DNA of 64,000 nucleotides, taken from contig JAUPFP010000001.1 in the NCBI GenBank assembly GCA_036925085.1, positions 1,617,001 to 1,681,000 of the forward strand. Direction: 5' to 3'. This DNA is from Brachycybe producta. Its lineage: Eukaryota; Arthropoda; Diplopoda; Playtdesmida; Andrognathidae. Made by a program: the position numbers and the translations under genes. Position 1 is the stretch's first letter. Every line of letters starts with the position of its first letter. The notes under the pieces are model-generated. The model saw only the letters and a program-made list of their open reading frames with translations, searched no databases and was not told where the DNA came from. Positions 9,453-22,085 of the stretch are shown in pieces.

Positions 9453-9975
9453 TAATTATTAAGGCCATTATTTACACTTTCTATAGTTTTTGACAATGAG
9501 AAGCAAATTTGTTTCTTAAAAAAATTGTGATTTTTTTCTTATTTTTGTTAATGAATTTAAAGAAAAATTAATTTTTCACAATTCTAAAAAAAATTCAATT
9601 TTGTGTTGATTTTTTATAAATTTTCAAAGAAAATTTTACTTTTAAAAAAATTTAAAAATTCAAGTTTTTTCGTTGAATTTTATTGATAAATTTCTGAAGA
9701 AAAAAAAATTATTATTTCGTTAATTTTTCTTAAGTATTTTCTTTAAAAAAAATTTCTAATTGTAAATTAAATTTTTACTTTCGTTGATTTTTTGTTAAAA
9801 AAATATTTCGAAAAGAAATTTTGAAACTTTATGAATACCGGTAATTATTAAGGCCATTATTTTTACGTTTTCTATAGTTTTTGACAATAAGAAGCAAATT
9901 TGTAACTAAAAATTGTGATTTGCTGTTATTTTTGTTAATAAATTTAGAAAAAAAACATTGATTTTTCTCAATTCT
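9453..9975 (+). repeat. Direct repeat pair of ~135 bp, 390 bp apart
   Basis: Copies at about 9453-9590 and 9842-9975 share AATTATTAAGGCCATTATTT, CTATAGTTTTTGACAAT and AGAAGCAAATTTGT in the same order. The material between and around is AT-rich with homopolymer runs. No gene is seen. Confidence 0.7.
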
Positions 9976-12749
9976 AAAAAAAAATTTTGTTAATTTTTTA
10001 TTAATTTTTTATTAATTTTTTTATCTATTTTATTTTATAAATTTTCCCAAAATTTTTTAATTTTTTCAAATTTAAAAAATATCAGTTTTTTCATTGATAA
10101 ATATCTAAAAAAATATTTTTGTTAATTTTTCTTATTCAAAAAATGTCTAATTTAACTGTAAATTAAATTTTTACTTTTTTAAACATTTAAAAAAATATAT
10201 ATTTTTATCTTAGAAATTTTCCCAAAAAATAATGCATATTTCGACGTTTTTAACACAAAAATTAACATAAATTAAGATATTTTACCATATAATAATAAAA
10301 ATATTTTGCTATCTAAAGTTGTTCAGGTGTGTAACTCTATAGGTTAACATGGAATACACACCTAGACCATTTTGTTTAGATATACAAGAGATGGATTTCA
10401 ATCATTGCAATTGTTCTCTTGTTACCAGTTTTGTACACCTTTTACTTTGATCTTATTAATCCAATGAAATGTGTACCCATGTAATCCGTTGGTTGACCCC
10501 AATTCTCAGCTTAAAATTTTGCTGTAGAAGAAAACGAAGGAAGTTAAAAAGGTCCTTTAATTTCTATGGAGAATTAATGACATAAAGACCGTATGCCGCT
10601 CACAGTATCATCATCATCATTAATCCTTTAATTTGAAATAACTGTAAATTGAGTTTTGTAAAGAAAAAACTACTATTTCTCTCTCTCCGACTTTGACCTT
10701 TTAATAAGTAAATTTCTTTTACCTGAAATTGACTCTAAGTAAGTTAACCGACAATGTGATTAGAAAAAAGACAAAGGTTTTTTTAACCCTTTGAATCCCA
10801 TTAAAATAGCATGGAGAGATTAGATTTAACACCCAGGTTCAGCGGCAGTTTTCAAATGCAGGTGTTTACGTTTGCGTTTGTGATAGTTTTGAAAACTTCC
10901 GCAAACTGATTTTCATAATGATGAAAGAGGGATTAAAAAAAATAATGAAATTTTTGATTATTATTATGATTTGTTATAGTAATTAATAATTATGATTGAT
11001 TTTTGTGGAATTTTTTCTAAGAAATGTAAAAATAATACATATTGTGAATTTTTTTTTAGTAAACTTTTAATTACACTTTAATTAAATTAATTCAGTTTGA
11101 TTTAAATCATGACTAAATTACTTAATTTTTTTTTCACTTTTTTACTTAATTTTATTTAAAATATGACTTGGTATTTCATTTTACGTTTAATTCTTAGTGA
11201 TAACATTACATAAATATTAGAATTTTTATGATTTGATTAATCATAAATAATGTGATGTTAATAAAAAAATATCCTGATTTAAATACAGTAATATTAATTT
11301 AAATTAAATATCTAGTTTAATTTTAAAACAATTCTTAAAAAAAAACATGAATTATAATAACAAAAATCAATTTCAATGAAATAAATCGATTTTTTTTAAT
11401 TTTAATTTGAAAGAAATGAAAAAGAACCCAATTTCAATAAAAAATTAATTTCCAATTATAAATCATTTATCAGCATTTTACATAAAACAGTTATTTCTTG
11501 TGATAAAATTCTGAAATCTTATCAAAAAGTTTACAAAAACTTTTATGAATGTGTTGCTTTTAGTTGCATATTTTAAGATTTTTCGTGCATAAACATCCTA
11601 ACCAAAATCATTTGCAATTAGGAGCTTGTATGACACTTATTTCTTTATTAAAAAAATTATGAAATATTTTCCAAAAGTTTATACAAAACTTTTTGATTAA
11701 CTTTTTTGTTGCTTTTTGCTGAATATTTCAGTCCTTTTAGTTGCATATATTAATATTTTTAGTGCATAAAAATCCGAACCAAAATAACATGCAATTAAGA
11801 GGAGCTCTCTTTTATTTTTAACCAATAAGAGGTGAGAGTGAGGCGTCTTAGGGTCCCGACACAATGTCAGGTGGCGCCAAAAAATGTTATCCTCCATCAT
11901 AAATGGCGCTTGCACTTTTTTTCTTCTTGTCCTCCCCCTCACTGTTGTGGATATACGGAGGCCCCTCTCCCCCCACCTCCCTTTACCTGGGACTGATGAA
12001 CTGGTCAAATTGGCCAAAAAAAAAGTTAGTTTTCCTCCCCCCCCCCCCCCCCCCCCCTTTACCAAAAATCCCCTTACCTATGTCCATTTTTTATATGACA
12101 CTTTTAAGTCATCGCATTAAATAAATAGACCTTTTTAGATTATCAGCAAGATGTTACTTTAAGATAAAATCACTTAAATAAGTTGAAATTACGTGAATTT
12201 TCTCTTCTGTTAACTTTTGTGGGTTCTTGAAAGCTTTTTTTTATTTTTTGCTATATTTTTTTGTCTGTCTTTTTTTCATTATCCATCATTATCATCATTA
12301 TCATAATTATTATAATTATAATATACCTTTACTGTATGTTTGTCTCAAATTGACACAGACACACAGACATACTGACATTAATTAATGTCAATTTTGAATA
12401 AATTTAATTTGCTATATTATTTTTACATTATGAGACTTGGTTTTTTTAAAATAAATATTTAAAATTAAATTATTATGCCTTTATAATACTAGTTTTTTTT
12501 AAATTATTAAATATTAATTCTAAAAATGTTGTGCAACAGTTGTTGACACACTCTGTATCATTATAATACCCATTCTCAACAAATTGTCTATACAGAGTGA
12601 ACCAAAAGTTTTTTAAATTTATTCATTAAACACCCTGTAAATCTATTAATTTATTGGAAACCATTTTAACACAATTTTGCTAAAATGAAAATATAAATTA
12701 AAATTAATTATTGTACTACAACATTTGTAGAAACCCCCTATAGTAATGC
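9976..12749. other. Gene-free AT-rich spacer
   Basis: No convincing exon or RNA gene is found. It contains a pair of related segments near 11540-11620 and 11690-11800 (both with TTAGTTGCATAT and CATAAA..ATCC..ACCAAAAT), a poly(C) run of about 22 at 12037-12058, and an ATCATTATCATCATTATC microsatellite near 12285-12325. Confidence 0.5.
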
Positions 12750-13208
12750 CTGGTTTCCACTACAAAAATTAACTGCAGTTATATTAACCACGGTTATAGT
12801 TAACTGCATACAAACTAGAAATGGTATTTTTGTGCGTTTTCATCTTTAAGATACTTAACTGTGATTAAATGATTTTATGTCACTTCCTGTTAAACAGGTT
12901 GTGCATTTTATAAAATTTTCATTCTTAAGTTCAGTCAAAAATTAAGTGGCTCTCACTATCCACCATGTTGTTTGTAGGCTAAATTTGTTAGCATGCAGGA
13001 AGTGACGTATTTAACTAATTCAATAATGTGATTAACCACATTGTGTCACTGCTGTGCAATGCAGTCAAGTTAACTCTATTGTTCAAAACATTAACCATGG
13101 TTAATGCAAATGCAAATGTGGTTACATTAACCATGGTTATATGATTAATGATTATAACTGTGGTTAACTTTTTAACTGCAGTTATTTTTTTTTTGTAGTG
13201 GAAACTAG
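12750..13208. mobile_element. MITE-like element with CTGGTTTCCACTACAAAAA ends
   Basis: The left end CTGGTTTCCACTACAAAAA is mirrored by the right end TTTTTGTAGTGGAAACTAG. Just inside are AACTGCAGTTA and its inverse, then several CCATGGTTAA-type palindromes. About 459 bp, non-coding, in the 9.2-24.8 kb gene desert. Confidence 0.8.
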
Positions 13209-13989
13209 TTCTAAGGTTGCAAATATGGTCAGCGTATTGCCTTTACAGGGTGATTCTAAAGTAAACAAGTATGATAATAGTCGAAAAATTACACACCTGT
13301 ATAACTTTATAAACACATTACACAAGTTTTATCCCAATTGTGATACAGAAAATACTTTTTAAAAAGTATTTTTATGACCTCAGTGTTACCTGAACACAAA
13401 AAATCAAAATAAACAACAAATGCTTTACACACACACAAAAAAAAAGCCATTTTAAAATGTTTTCAAAGTATGTTTTATCAGTGAAATGACGTCACAAGAC
13501 GGGATTTTCTCTTTTATCCATTCCCGTGTAATGCACTTGTGTGCCTTTTAAATTTTACCTGACTTTTTTTTTGTACAAAAAAAAACTCACCTTTGTGTCT
13601 ATGTCTATATATGTCTGTGTCTCACCTGTACACACCTATATAATGCATAGATACATATAGAAAATACACTCTATTAAGCTTATATTGCCACTATATCATA
13701 TATACATAGAATAAGGATATTCCTATATATGTATTATATATATATATTAATGTATAAAGTGAAAGCCAAAAAAAAAAGACAATAGAAATAGTCCATTAGC
13801 CAACTGTCTCCATATAATGTACATTCAATGGGGAGGTCTCTCTCTATACATTATTATATTATTATATGGTGATGATAACAAAACTTGCAGACAGTTTTTC
13901 TATCTTAAGACAGGTGACGCCATATGTTCTACCTGTCATTAAAATCATAAGGCATAGCATATGATGTCACTAAAGACATATTGGGAGTG

Positions 13990-14640
13990 ACCGCTCTCTC
14001 TCTCTCTCTCTCTCACTCACTCTTTCGCTCTCTATGGCTAAAAGCATAAAACTTTTATGTAAATAAATTCAAGAGTTTGTTTTAGAAAAAATAAAATGTG
14101 CATTTTTATTATGCAAATAAAAATCAAAAATTTATGCAATTTATGCAAATATAAAAGAGAGAAACTAAATCTGCTATTATGTTTGAAAATTTTAATTTTA
14201 TCGCAAATAAGAGTCTATAAATAACAATGGAAATTATGTTTGAAAACTGTGCATTTTAAGCAAATTACGCAAAACGCAAATTACGTTTTGAAATTTTCAT
14301 TTTTATGTGCAAATAAAAATACAATAGAAATTGAATGTTTGAAAATTTGCACTATTTTATGCAAATAAATTAAAATGGAAATTAAATTTGAAAACTGTGC
14401 ATTTTATTTTAGTAATATACTAAAGAAAGAAACGATACAAATTATGTCTAAAATTTGTACATTTTATGCAAATATAAAAGAAAAAAATAATACAAATTAT
14501 GTTAGAAAATTGTAATTTTATTTGAAATAAATATCAATGGAATGTTTAAAAACTGCGTTTTATGCAAATGAAAAATAATTAATCTAGAAAATGTGCAAAT
14601 TATGTTTAAAAATTGCATTTTTATAGAAATTTTTTAAAAA
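13990..14640 (+). repeat. (TC)n tract and degenerate array with ATGCAAAT octamers
   Basis: A CTCTCTCT tract at about 13994-14015 is followed by a degenerate ~60-70 bp repeat. Its units contain TTTTATGCAAATAAAA and AAATTATGTTTGAAAA. Exact ATGCAAAT octamers occur at 14111, 14143, 14359, 14466 and 14562. Probably a decayed satellite; the octamers may be incidental. Confidence 0.6.
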
Positions 14641-16220
14641 AATATTGAAAATTTTATAAAACACAAATGATTTAAAATATTAATAGTTAAACATTTAGTT
14701 GTAAAAGTCTTTTGTAAAATTTTAAAAAAATATATATTTAGTTTGATCGATTTCGATTTTGATTTTGGATTGAAAATGATAGATATTGAGCGAATATTAC
14801 ACTTTACACTATTATACTCACAAGAGGTTGAATGCATTTTAAGCATTTAATGCAAACTTTTAAAGGACCTTATGTTGCATTTCTAAAATATAGTGGCCCT
14901 TTTCAATATTAAAATGGCTCATTTATATGCTAATTCCATGCATTCATGTTCACATTAGCCAATCATTTCACGCCAGAATTGTACGAGCCACAGAATTAAA
15001 GCAAAATATTTTGAAAATTGACAGATCCATTTGACATTTTCAATGTAGAAAATAGAAAAAAGATTTATTGAAAAGAGAAAATACACGAAGGATAATCTCT
15101 TTTGAGTTCAAATTGTAATAACAAAAGTTGACTTTGAAAGTGATAAAGTTGACGCTCAACCAATTGAATATTTAAATCTCTTTTAAATTGAAATATCCCT
15201 TATTATTATTGTAGATTTTGAAAAGACTCATTTCAGTGGAAAAACCTTTGAAGCAGATGTTATTTTAATTATGATAGGACCTAATAGAAAGAAAAAAATA
15301 TATTCAACAATCTTCAAAGTCAAAACCCATGAAATTGAATGGAATTACTATTTTGACTTTTATATACCTAAACATGATGATGATGAACCACTGTTCAGGG
15401 TCCGAGTGGTCAATTGAATTGAAATTTAGATGGACTTAAGTCAACCCTAAATTTGAATTGCTTTCAGTAATTGGTTAAGGGGTGGAGAAAGGGTCCTAAT
15501 ATTTTTGTGCCCAAGTGCCATATGCATGATTATCCTTCTCACTTACTCATAGTCCTCCTATATAGACACCAATTTAAGAATGTGAGACCCTTTTTCCTTT
15601 TAGAAATCATAAGCTTATGCTTATTGCTTAAGCTTATGCTTAAAAAAGAATTTAAATGTTGAACAAGAAGAGTCAATTTTATCTTTCAAAAATGTCGACT
15701 TATTGAGGATTTAGTTTTAGATTTTGAAACAGGAATTTTCAGTTTTTCAAATGTGAAAATTACAACTTTGGTGGTCATCAACATTCACTACTTTGTTGTG
15801 TTAATAAAATTAGAGAAAATGTTCAGCAAAGTTTTTTGTATTTTTGAGGGAAATAATAAGCAAACAAAAAAAAATTTGTGATAATTTTTCACTAAATTTA
15901 GCTTTGTAAAAATTATCTGCGAAAGTAAATACAAAATTGCGAAAAACTAAAAATTGTGCAAAATGTGTTAGATATATTTCAATTTGTAATATCCAAGTCT
16001 AGCTTTTTTCGTACATTTTAATCTTTTTTGTTGCAAGATTTTTAAAATATATTGTAGTTTAGTAATTTTATAATTATAATATAATAATAATTTGAGAAAA
16101 TTTCTAATGTTTAGTTTTGAAAAGAAATTGTATAAAATTTACAATATTGTAAATTACTACACTTTTTGGATTTTTTTTATCAATATTTCTGAAAAAAATG
16201 TGTCTAATAATTTCATACTT

Positions 16221-16425
16221 CAGGAGCAAAAAGTTAAGAGAAATTAGAAAATGTTTTAGAAACTAGAAGGGTAGCTCAATCACTTAAAGAGTATTTACAT
16301 GTTAATATATGTTTCAAAATTCAAAGTTTCAAACTGAAATAAAAAGCTAATTTTGAAAGATATCAACATTGAATACCCTTAAGTGATTGTGCTGATCTTC
16401 TATTTTCAAAAACACATTAAATTTG
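16221..16425. mobile_element. Foldback family A copy (CTAGAAGGGTAGCTCAATCA)
   Basis: Starts CAGGAGCAAAA, then AAACTAGAAGGGTAGCTCAA, an internal CAAAATTCAAAG / TTTTGAAAGATATCAACA pair, and a decayed right arm ending near ATTTTCAAAAACACATTAAA. Same layout as copies in the right third of the window. Confidence 0.7.
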
Positions 16426-17739
16426 TTCTTCATTTTCATAAAAGTTTGATAGGCGGCATTTACAATTTTTAAAACCACCTGAAATTGCAACTTCTCTGAA
16501 ATTTCCTGTTGAATTTTGAAATATACAAGTTTTACAACAATCACAAATTGTAAGATTTCATTTTGTTGTGTGTGTGGTCTTTGAACTTTTTCCCAAACAC
16601 TGACGAGGTCCCATTTTGAATAATAATAATAAAAAAACAGGTACATATCATAAAACATGTCACAAGTGATAAAAATCAAAGTGTAACAAATTGAGTTTAT
16701 ATTTAAGAAAGACATTTGTTTTATTTCCTGATCTCAATTTCCCTTGTTCTCAAAGAACAAAAAAATCATTATCATCACATCAGTGACTTCCATGTTACAA
16801 ATATTATAGGCCTTGTGTCACCTGAAAAGGACACTTTTTTTTTGTCAATGTTTCCACCTTAAGGCCCTTAGCAACAAACACCTTTTGTCTCTCTTTTCTC
16901 CATCCTTTCCCATCATTATGATGACTATAACAATTGTGTCTCTTTGTATTTTCAGTATATATGGATAATGTTAGAATAAGATAGGATGGACTCTTAATTA
17001 GTTTATTTGAGGGTGCCCTTGGCCATAAGTGTGCCCTAAGGTAAACTAAGGACCCTCTCTTGTTGTACAGGGTCATCAAACTAAAAGAGAAAACTTCCCC
17101 CTCCTCAATTCTCATAAAATTTGATCCCACCTTGAATATATAGATCATAAAATTGGATTTTCAACAAGGTTTTCTAGTTTTTTTCTTCTTTTTCTTCTAA
17201 AGAGTAGATATGGTAATTAAAGAATGGGTCCTTAAAAGTGTCGCAAAAGATGAAAGAATCTTTGTGGTTTTTCTACCCTATTTTAACACTGGTTAGTCCC
17301 TGGTTATACCCCAATAGGGCCCTTAGTGATGGGAAATTGTCTTTTTGGGGCAAAACATCCCTTTCTTTTTATATGATGATTGTCATGATTAGACTTGAGT
17401 CATATAACCATTGTTCCAATTGGCTTTAAATTTTTATTGGGAGGCTAGACATTGTCCTAAAAGGTGATGGACCCCTTGATTACTGTATTTATATATAGAT
17501 TCTACATTAGAAAGCAGATTTTTTTTGGGGGGGGGAACAATATTGGGATCTATTTTAAAATAGAACATAATTTTTAACAAGGTTTCAAAATAAAAGTTCT
17601 AAGAACCAACTTTCCCAACATTATTTTAATCACCTACATTATTAATGTTGCACACAAAGTTAGGCTAAATGGGATTTTCCCCTCCCACCTATCTCCTTTT
17701 TTTTATATATATAATTTGGACTCAAATACAAGAAGAAAA

Positions 17740-17895
17740 TTTGGGCACTTCAATTTCATCTTGAACCCTCTGATCAGGGTTCCAACATAAAAACATCCTT
17801 TTTTTCAGTAAGAATTTTTTTAGAAGTTGGAACCAAAGTTTAGAGAATTCGAATTTGAAGTTCAAACACCAAGTTCTCTTCTTGAATTTGGATCT
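17740..17895. mobile_element. Foldback family C copy (ACTTGAA..CCTCTGA..GGGTTC)
   Basis: GGCACTTCAATTTCATCTTG and GAACCCTCTGATCAGGGTTC on the left face GAAGTTCAAACACCAAGTTC on the right. Related to 34780-35400, 36275-36410 and 47750-47910. Confidence 0.55.
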
Positions 17896-18039
17896 TAATT
17901 ACTTATAGAGGCCAGGGTTATTTATCAATTTATTAAATTACAACCTTAATTTCATGACATATCCTAATTAAATTATAATGTCCTAGAAATCTGATTATTC
18001 TACAGTTTAGAAATAATTATAATAAGAAATTGAATTTTT

Positions 18040-18765
18040 TTTTTAGAAACTAGAAGAGTAACTGGATCCGTTTCATGTTGATATATTTTTTACATGTATT
18101 TAAATTAAAAACTTTTTGCACTAGTTGTAAAATGAGCAACTTTTAAATTTTTAAACATTATTATTTACTAAACCAATTTTTTTTAGGATTGTAGCCTATC
18201 TATTAGGTTGGTAGGAAAATAATTGCGGTTTTTGTTTACTGCAATTGAAACTCAATTGTTTTCAATATAGATTTTAAGTGTAATTACAGTGTGTTTGTGT
18301 TAAGATAATTTGAATGCGCATCTTGCGGTCTGTATTTGAGTAACATTAACTTTGGTTTTATTGTTAATAGTGTTTCAATTTATTCTATTCAATTGAAAAT
18401 GGACAAGAAACAAATATCTTCAACAACAACAAGGTAGCTGCTCCCAAAAATGCATTTCGAGATTTTATCAACTCCAGGACTCCGGAATTTTAAACCACAG
18501 GAATAAATAAACTTGTAATTAATTGGCAAAAATATGTCAATTCTAATGGTGCTTATTTCGATTAATAAAGTTAATTATTAATTTAGCTGAGAAAACAAAA
18601 ACTGCAATTATTTTCTTACCAACCTAATAGAAGTGAAAGATAAAAATAAAGGAATTTTAAATTATCTTAAAAAAAAGTTTATTTTAAAAAATAACATTTT
18701 AAAAATCATAAATGATTCATTAATTACGCTTCTAGTTTCTATTAGAATTTCTGTCACATAAATAG
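18040..18765. mobile_element. Decayed family A element split by a mariner insertion
   Basis: The left arm (TAGAAACTAGAAGAGTAACT, then TTTCATGTTGATAT) lies before, and the right arm (AAAAGTTTATTTTAAAA, then CTTCTAGTTTCTA) lies after, the mariner remnant at 18203-18627. Together they would make a normal-sized family A copy, so the mariner inserted into it. Confidence 0.55.
18203..18627 (+). mobile_element. Internally deleted mariner (MITE)
   Basis: Terminal inverted repeats TTAGGTTGGTAGGAAAATAA and the matching TTATTTTCTTACCAACCTAA, flanked by TA on both sides (18201-18202, 18628-18629), the mariner target duplication. The inside keeps the first few codons of a transposase frame (ATG at 18399) and the exact C-terminus NWQKYVNSNGAYFD plus stop (18521-18565). 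This is typical of mariner transposases; the catalytic core is deleted. It cannot move by itself. A second inverted copy is at 48563-48997. Confidence 0.92.
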
Positions 18766-19770
18766 AATTGAATTATTTCAAAATCAGCTAATGTTTGCAG
18801 ATCTTAGCTTTACTGTTGCTTTTAAATTGCAGAATGATGTAATTCATTTGCATATTTTGCAAATGGCTGATGAACTTAATGAACTTTTTTTTTCTCATCA
18901 TTATTAATTTTATTATTATTATTTTAGAATGTGTTTTAAAGTTAAAAGCATCTTCTGAGTCACATATTATTATAGGGTATAATGTATAAAGTAGCCTCAT
19001 TACATACAACACGCGTTCAAAACAACAAAATACTCAAAACAAAGGGACAGAAAGGAAAAAAAAAGTACCAACAAAAAAACCCTCACGTTATCTGAAAACG
19101 TTGAAAGTGCATTTAAAACATTACCATAGACATCTATACAAGAATTTGTTATCAGTTTTTTTTGTGACCAAATACCTCTTAAGTATATATACATTACATA
19201 CACTACTACTACATAGTAAATTTACTATTTTTTATAACAAAGTTTATCCAAGCAAAATGTTGCAAAAACTTCACCTTTCTAACCTTTAAAAAATGACTTA
19301 AAAACCCTTCTAGACTTTAAGTAGAATGTCAATTCGAGTTTTTTTTTATATCGAACAAAAAAATAAGACCAATTTGGGTAGTTTTTTTTTTCTACAAACA
19401 AACAAACAAAATATAAATGTATATATAATAAGATAGAGAAGAAGAAGAAAAATTGTCAATTTAAAGTTGTGTAAAAAGGGGAGAAAAAGGAAATCTTTTA
19501 AAAAAAACTTTCAGTAAAAATCGTGACCAGACACTTGAAACTTTCAAGTTTTTTCTTTTCAATAAAAAAAACACCTCGATTTTTCAAATGTATATTTTTA
19601 AATGCACAAAGCAATTAAGTGCATTGCCCATTATATGGATATTATTCTACTTATGTTTACAACAAAGTGTAAAATGAGACATTTTGCAAAATGACTGGAC
19701 GAATGTGTAAAACAACCACCAGAATGTTCACATCAAGAAACTATAATGTGCCTTACTGCTGCTGCATTAC

Positions 19771-20017
19771 GCCTTAAAAATGCAAAAAGCCAATCTTTAG
19801 CCATTTTACACTTTGTCTAAAATGTTAATAAATGTACAACGTAACACCTCATTAACATCATTAGGTAATGCAGCAGCAAGGCAAGGTTGCTCTGCATTGC
19901 AAAATGCCTTAAACAAAAAGCCAATCTTTAAGCATTTTGCACTAATAAATGTATAAAGTAACACCTCATACACATCATTAGATAAGGCAGCAGCAAAGCA
20001 AGGTTGCTCTGCATTGC
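19771..20017 (+). repeat. Tandem duplication of ~136 bp
   Basis: Two adjacent copies share AAAAAGCCAATCTTTA, GTAACACCTCAT, CATCATTAG and AGCAAGGTTGCTCTGCATTG. TGCATT/AATGCA words dominate the surroundings (19600-20170). Non-coding. Confidence 0.75.
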
Positions 20018-20169
20018 GCATGTGCAAATATGTGCGCATCCTTGCATACATGGATACGTGCATGCGATGCACTAAAAGCAACCTTGCATTGCTGTTGCAA
20101 ACTTGCATTACTTCATAAAGTGCATTACTTTCAAATTAATGGTTTTGCAAATTGACTAGTATATTTGCA

Positions 20170-21869
20170 GAATGGCCTATATTCTACTTTGGCGGTACTT
20201 GACCAAAATCGTGTGCATTTATAAACTTTAAAGTAGAATATAAGAACAAAAAAATTTACTATAATATAAGATAGAAAATTTATTTAGTTGCAAACAGAAT
20301 TCATAATTTTTTTTAAAAACCCGGATCTAAAAAAAGATACATTTTAAACCATAATAGCCTACTTTATACTTATTTATGATTAGATCTATGTGAAAAAAAA
20401 AAATAGTGTGAATGTAAACATTCATAAGTGACGGAAGTAATTAAAAGGGAGAAGCAAGTCTTAATTGCTCAAATTGCAATTCTTAATATATATATTATAC
20501 ATTTGAAAAAATGGTATCATTGGATGTAATGACTTTATAAATGAGATAATGGCAAAATGTTTGCATTAAATGCATTAATTGCATATCACATAATTATATA
20601 TTTGAAATAATTATAAATTTAATTCAAAATTTAAAATGCAGAAATTGTTTAAATTGCACAATTTGTTCGGATTGTCTTTGTCACATACTTTCAGAATTTT
20701 TTTTGGACAATTTAATTAAATGTATCTTTTTTTTTCATTATAATTTATTTCTTAATTTCTCTTTAAAATCTGCGCATCTTTATCTTTATGATGATTTTTG
20801 TCTTAATGATAAAGTTCGAGCTGTTTTTATAATTTGTGACAATATTGCCTCCATTTCTCATCTTGAAGAAAAACCTCAGATTTTTTATTAAAATTGAAAC
20901 TATTTTGAACACGTTACGAATTAACTTAACAGAAAAGTGTATTTTCAGATATTTTTTTCAACTGGTTCGAAGTCAATTCTGAACCACAGACAGATGTTCT
21001 TAAAATGGCAAACAAACATACCATGACCACATTTTGAATGTGATTTCAATCTTTTGACAGTTTTTTAATTTAAATCTTTCATATTTAGAAATTCTAATGC
21101 TGTCAATCAATTTTGTCACACATGATCCATTTCGCAACAATTACAATGACCAAATTTTCAATTTCGAGATATTGCAAAATGCAATAAATACAGGTTTAGA
21201 GTAATTTGCAAAATACGTCAATTGCACGTTATCAAAACAAAGAAATTTGCAAGTTTGCAATAAATGCATCATTCTATGCAATAAATGCATCATGTTGCAA
21301 ATTACAAAATAACATAATGAAAATATTCAAATGTAGAATATATGCATCTTTCATGGAATATTTTAGTACGAATTGCAAAATAATGCAATATAGATATAAT
21401 TAATTGCAAATAGGTTTTTTGCAATTTTTTTTTCATGAAATTTATGGCCAAAATTTGATTTTTTTCTTTTCAAAATAAAACATATTTAGTTGTTTATTTT
21501 AGTAAATCATTACTATTTCTTATGAAGAAAGAAAAATGTAATTTACAAGCAAGATTCATAATGAAATTTAGAGAGAGTGAGAGAGAGAAAAAAAAACAAC
21601 TCAACATGTCAGTCACTGTTTTTTAAAAAAACATCTCATTATAAGTCTAAATAAATACTATTAAGTTAAAGAGTGAATTTATGAAGTTTAATTAACGAAA
21701 AAAAGGGGTTTGAAATTCATTACTCTCCCTTTGCAACAAACATTATCCTAAAAACACAACTTCATATTTTTCATTCATTAGATATCAGCTTTTTTGGGGG
21801 GAGGCTTGTTTCTTGTCTAAATAACAAAAGACCTTTGAAAATATTTGTCCAGGACTCTTTCCACTACAA
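20170..21869. other. Gene-free spacer with TGCAA/TTGCA-rich sequence
   Basis: No exon or RNA gene is supported. 21170-21420 is a degenerate array of TTGCAAAAT and AATAAATGCATCAT words. Confidence 0.45.
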
Positions 21870-22085
21870 ATGTATGTGCAAATGTCAATCTGCGGAATCA
21901 GTCAATCTACAAATTGCCTAAGTAATCTGCGAAATAACCAACATGCTAGCGAATCTGCAAAATTCAACACCTAAAATGTATTGAATTTTGCAAAGATTCA
22001 CTAGCAAGTTGGTTGTTGTGCAGACTGCCTAGCTAATCTGTAGATTTACTGATTCTGCAGATTGGCAGTAATATATATGTATATA
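21870..22085. mobile_element. Foldback element, longer relative of 3432-3545
   Basis: The left arm (GTCAATCTGCGGAATCAGTC, then GAATCTGCAAAATTCAA) and right arm (TTGAATTTTGCAAAGATTC, then TGATTCTGCAGATTGGCAG) are inverted copies, with GCTAGCG / CTAGCAAG pairs inside. Confidence 0.7.

Noticed and set aside
11697-12124. Overlapping frames with Gly and Pro runs around 12040
   Set aside because: They come from the poly(C) tract; no splice sites or homology support them.
16347-17429. Three frames of 60-120 codons in the large gene desert
   Set aside because: No known motifs, and one overlaps a family A foldback. Frames this long occur by chance over 15 kb.
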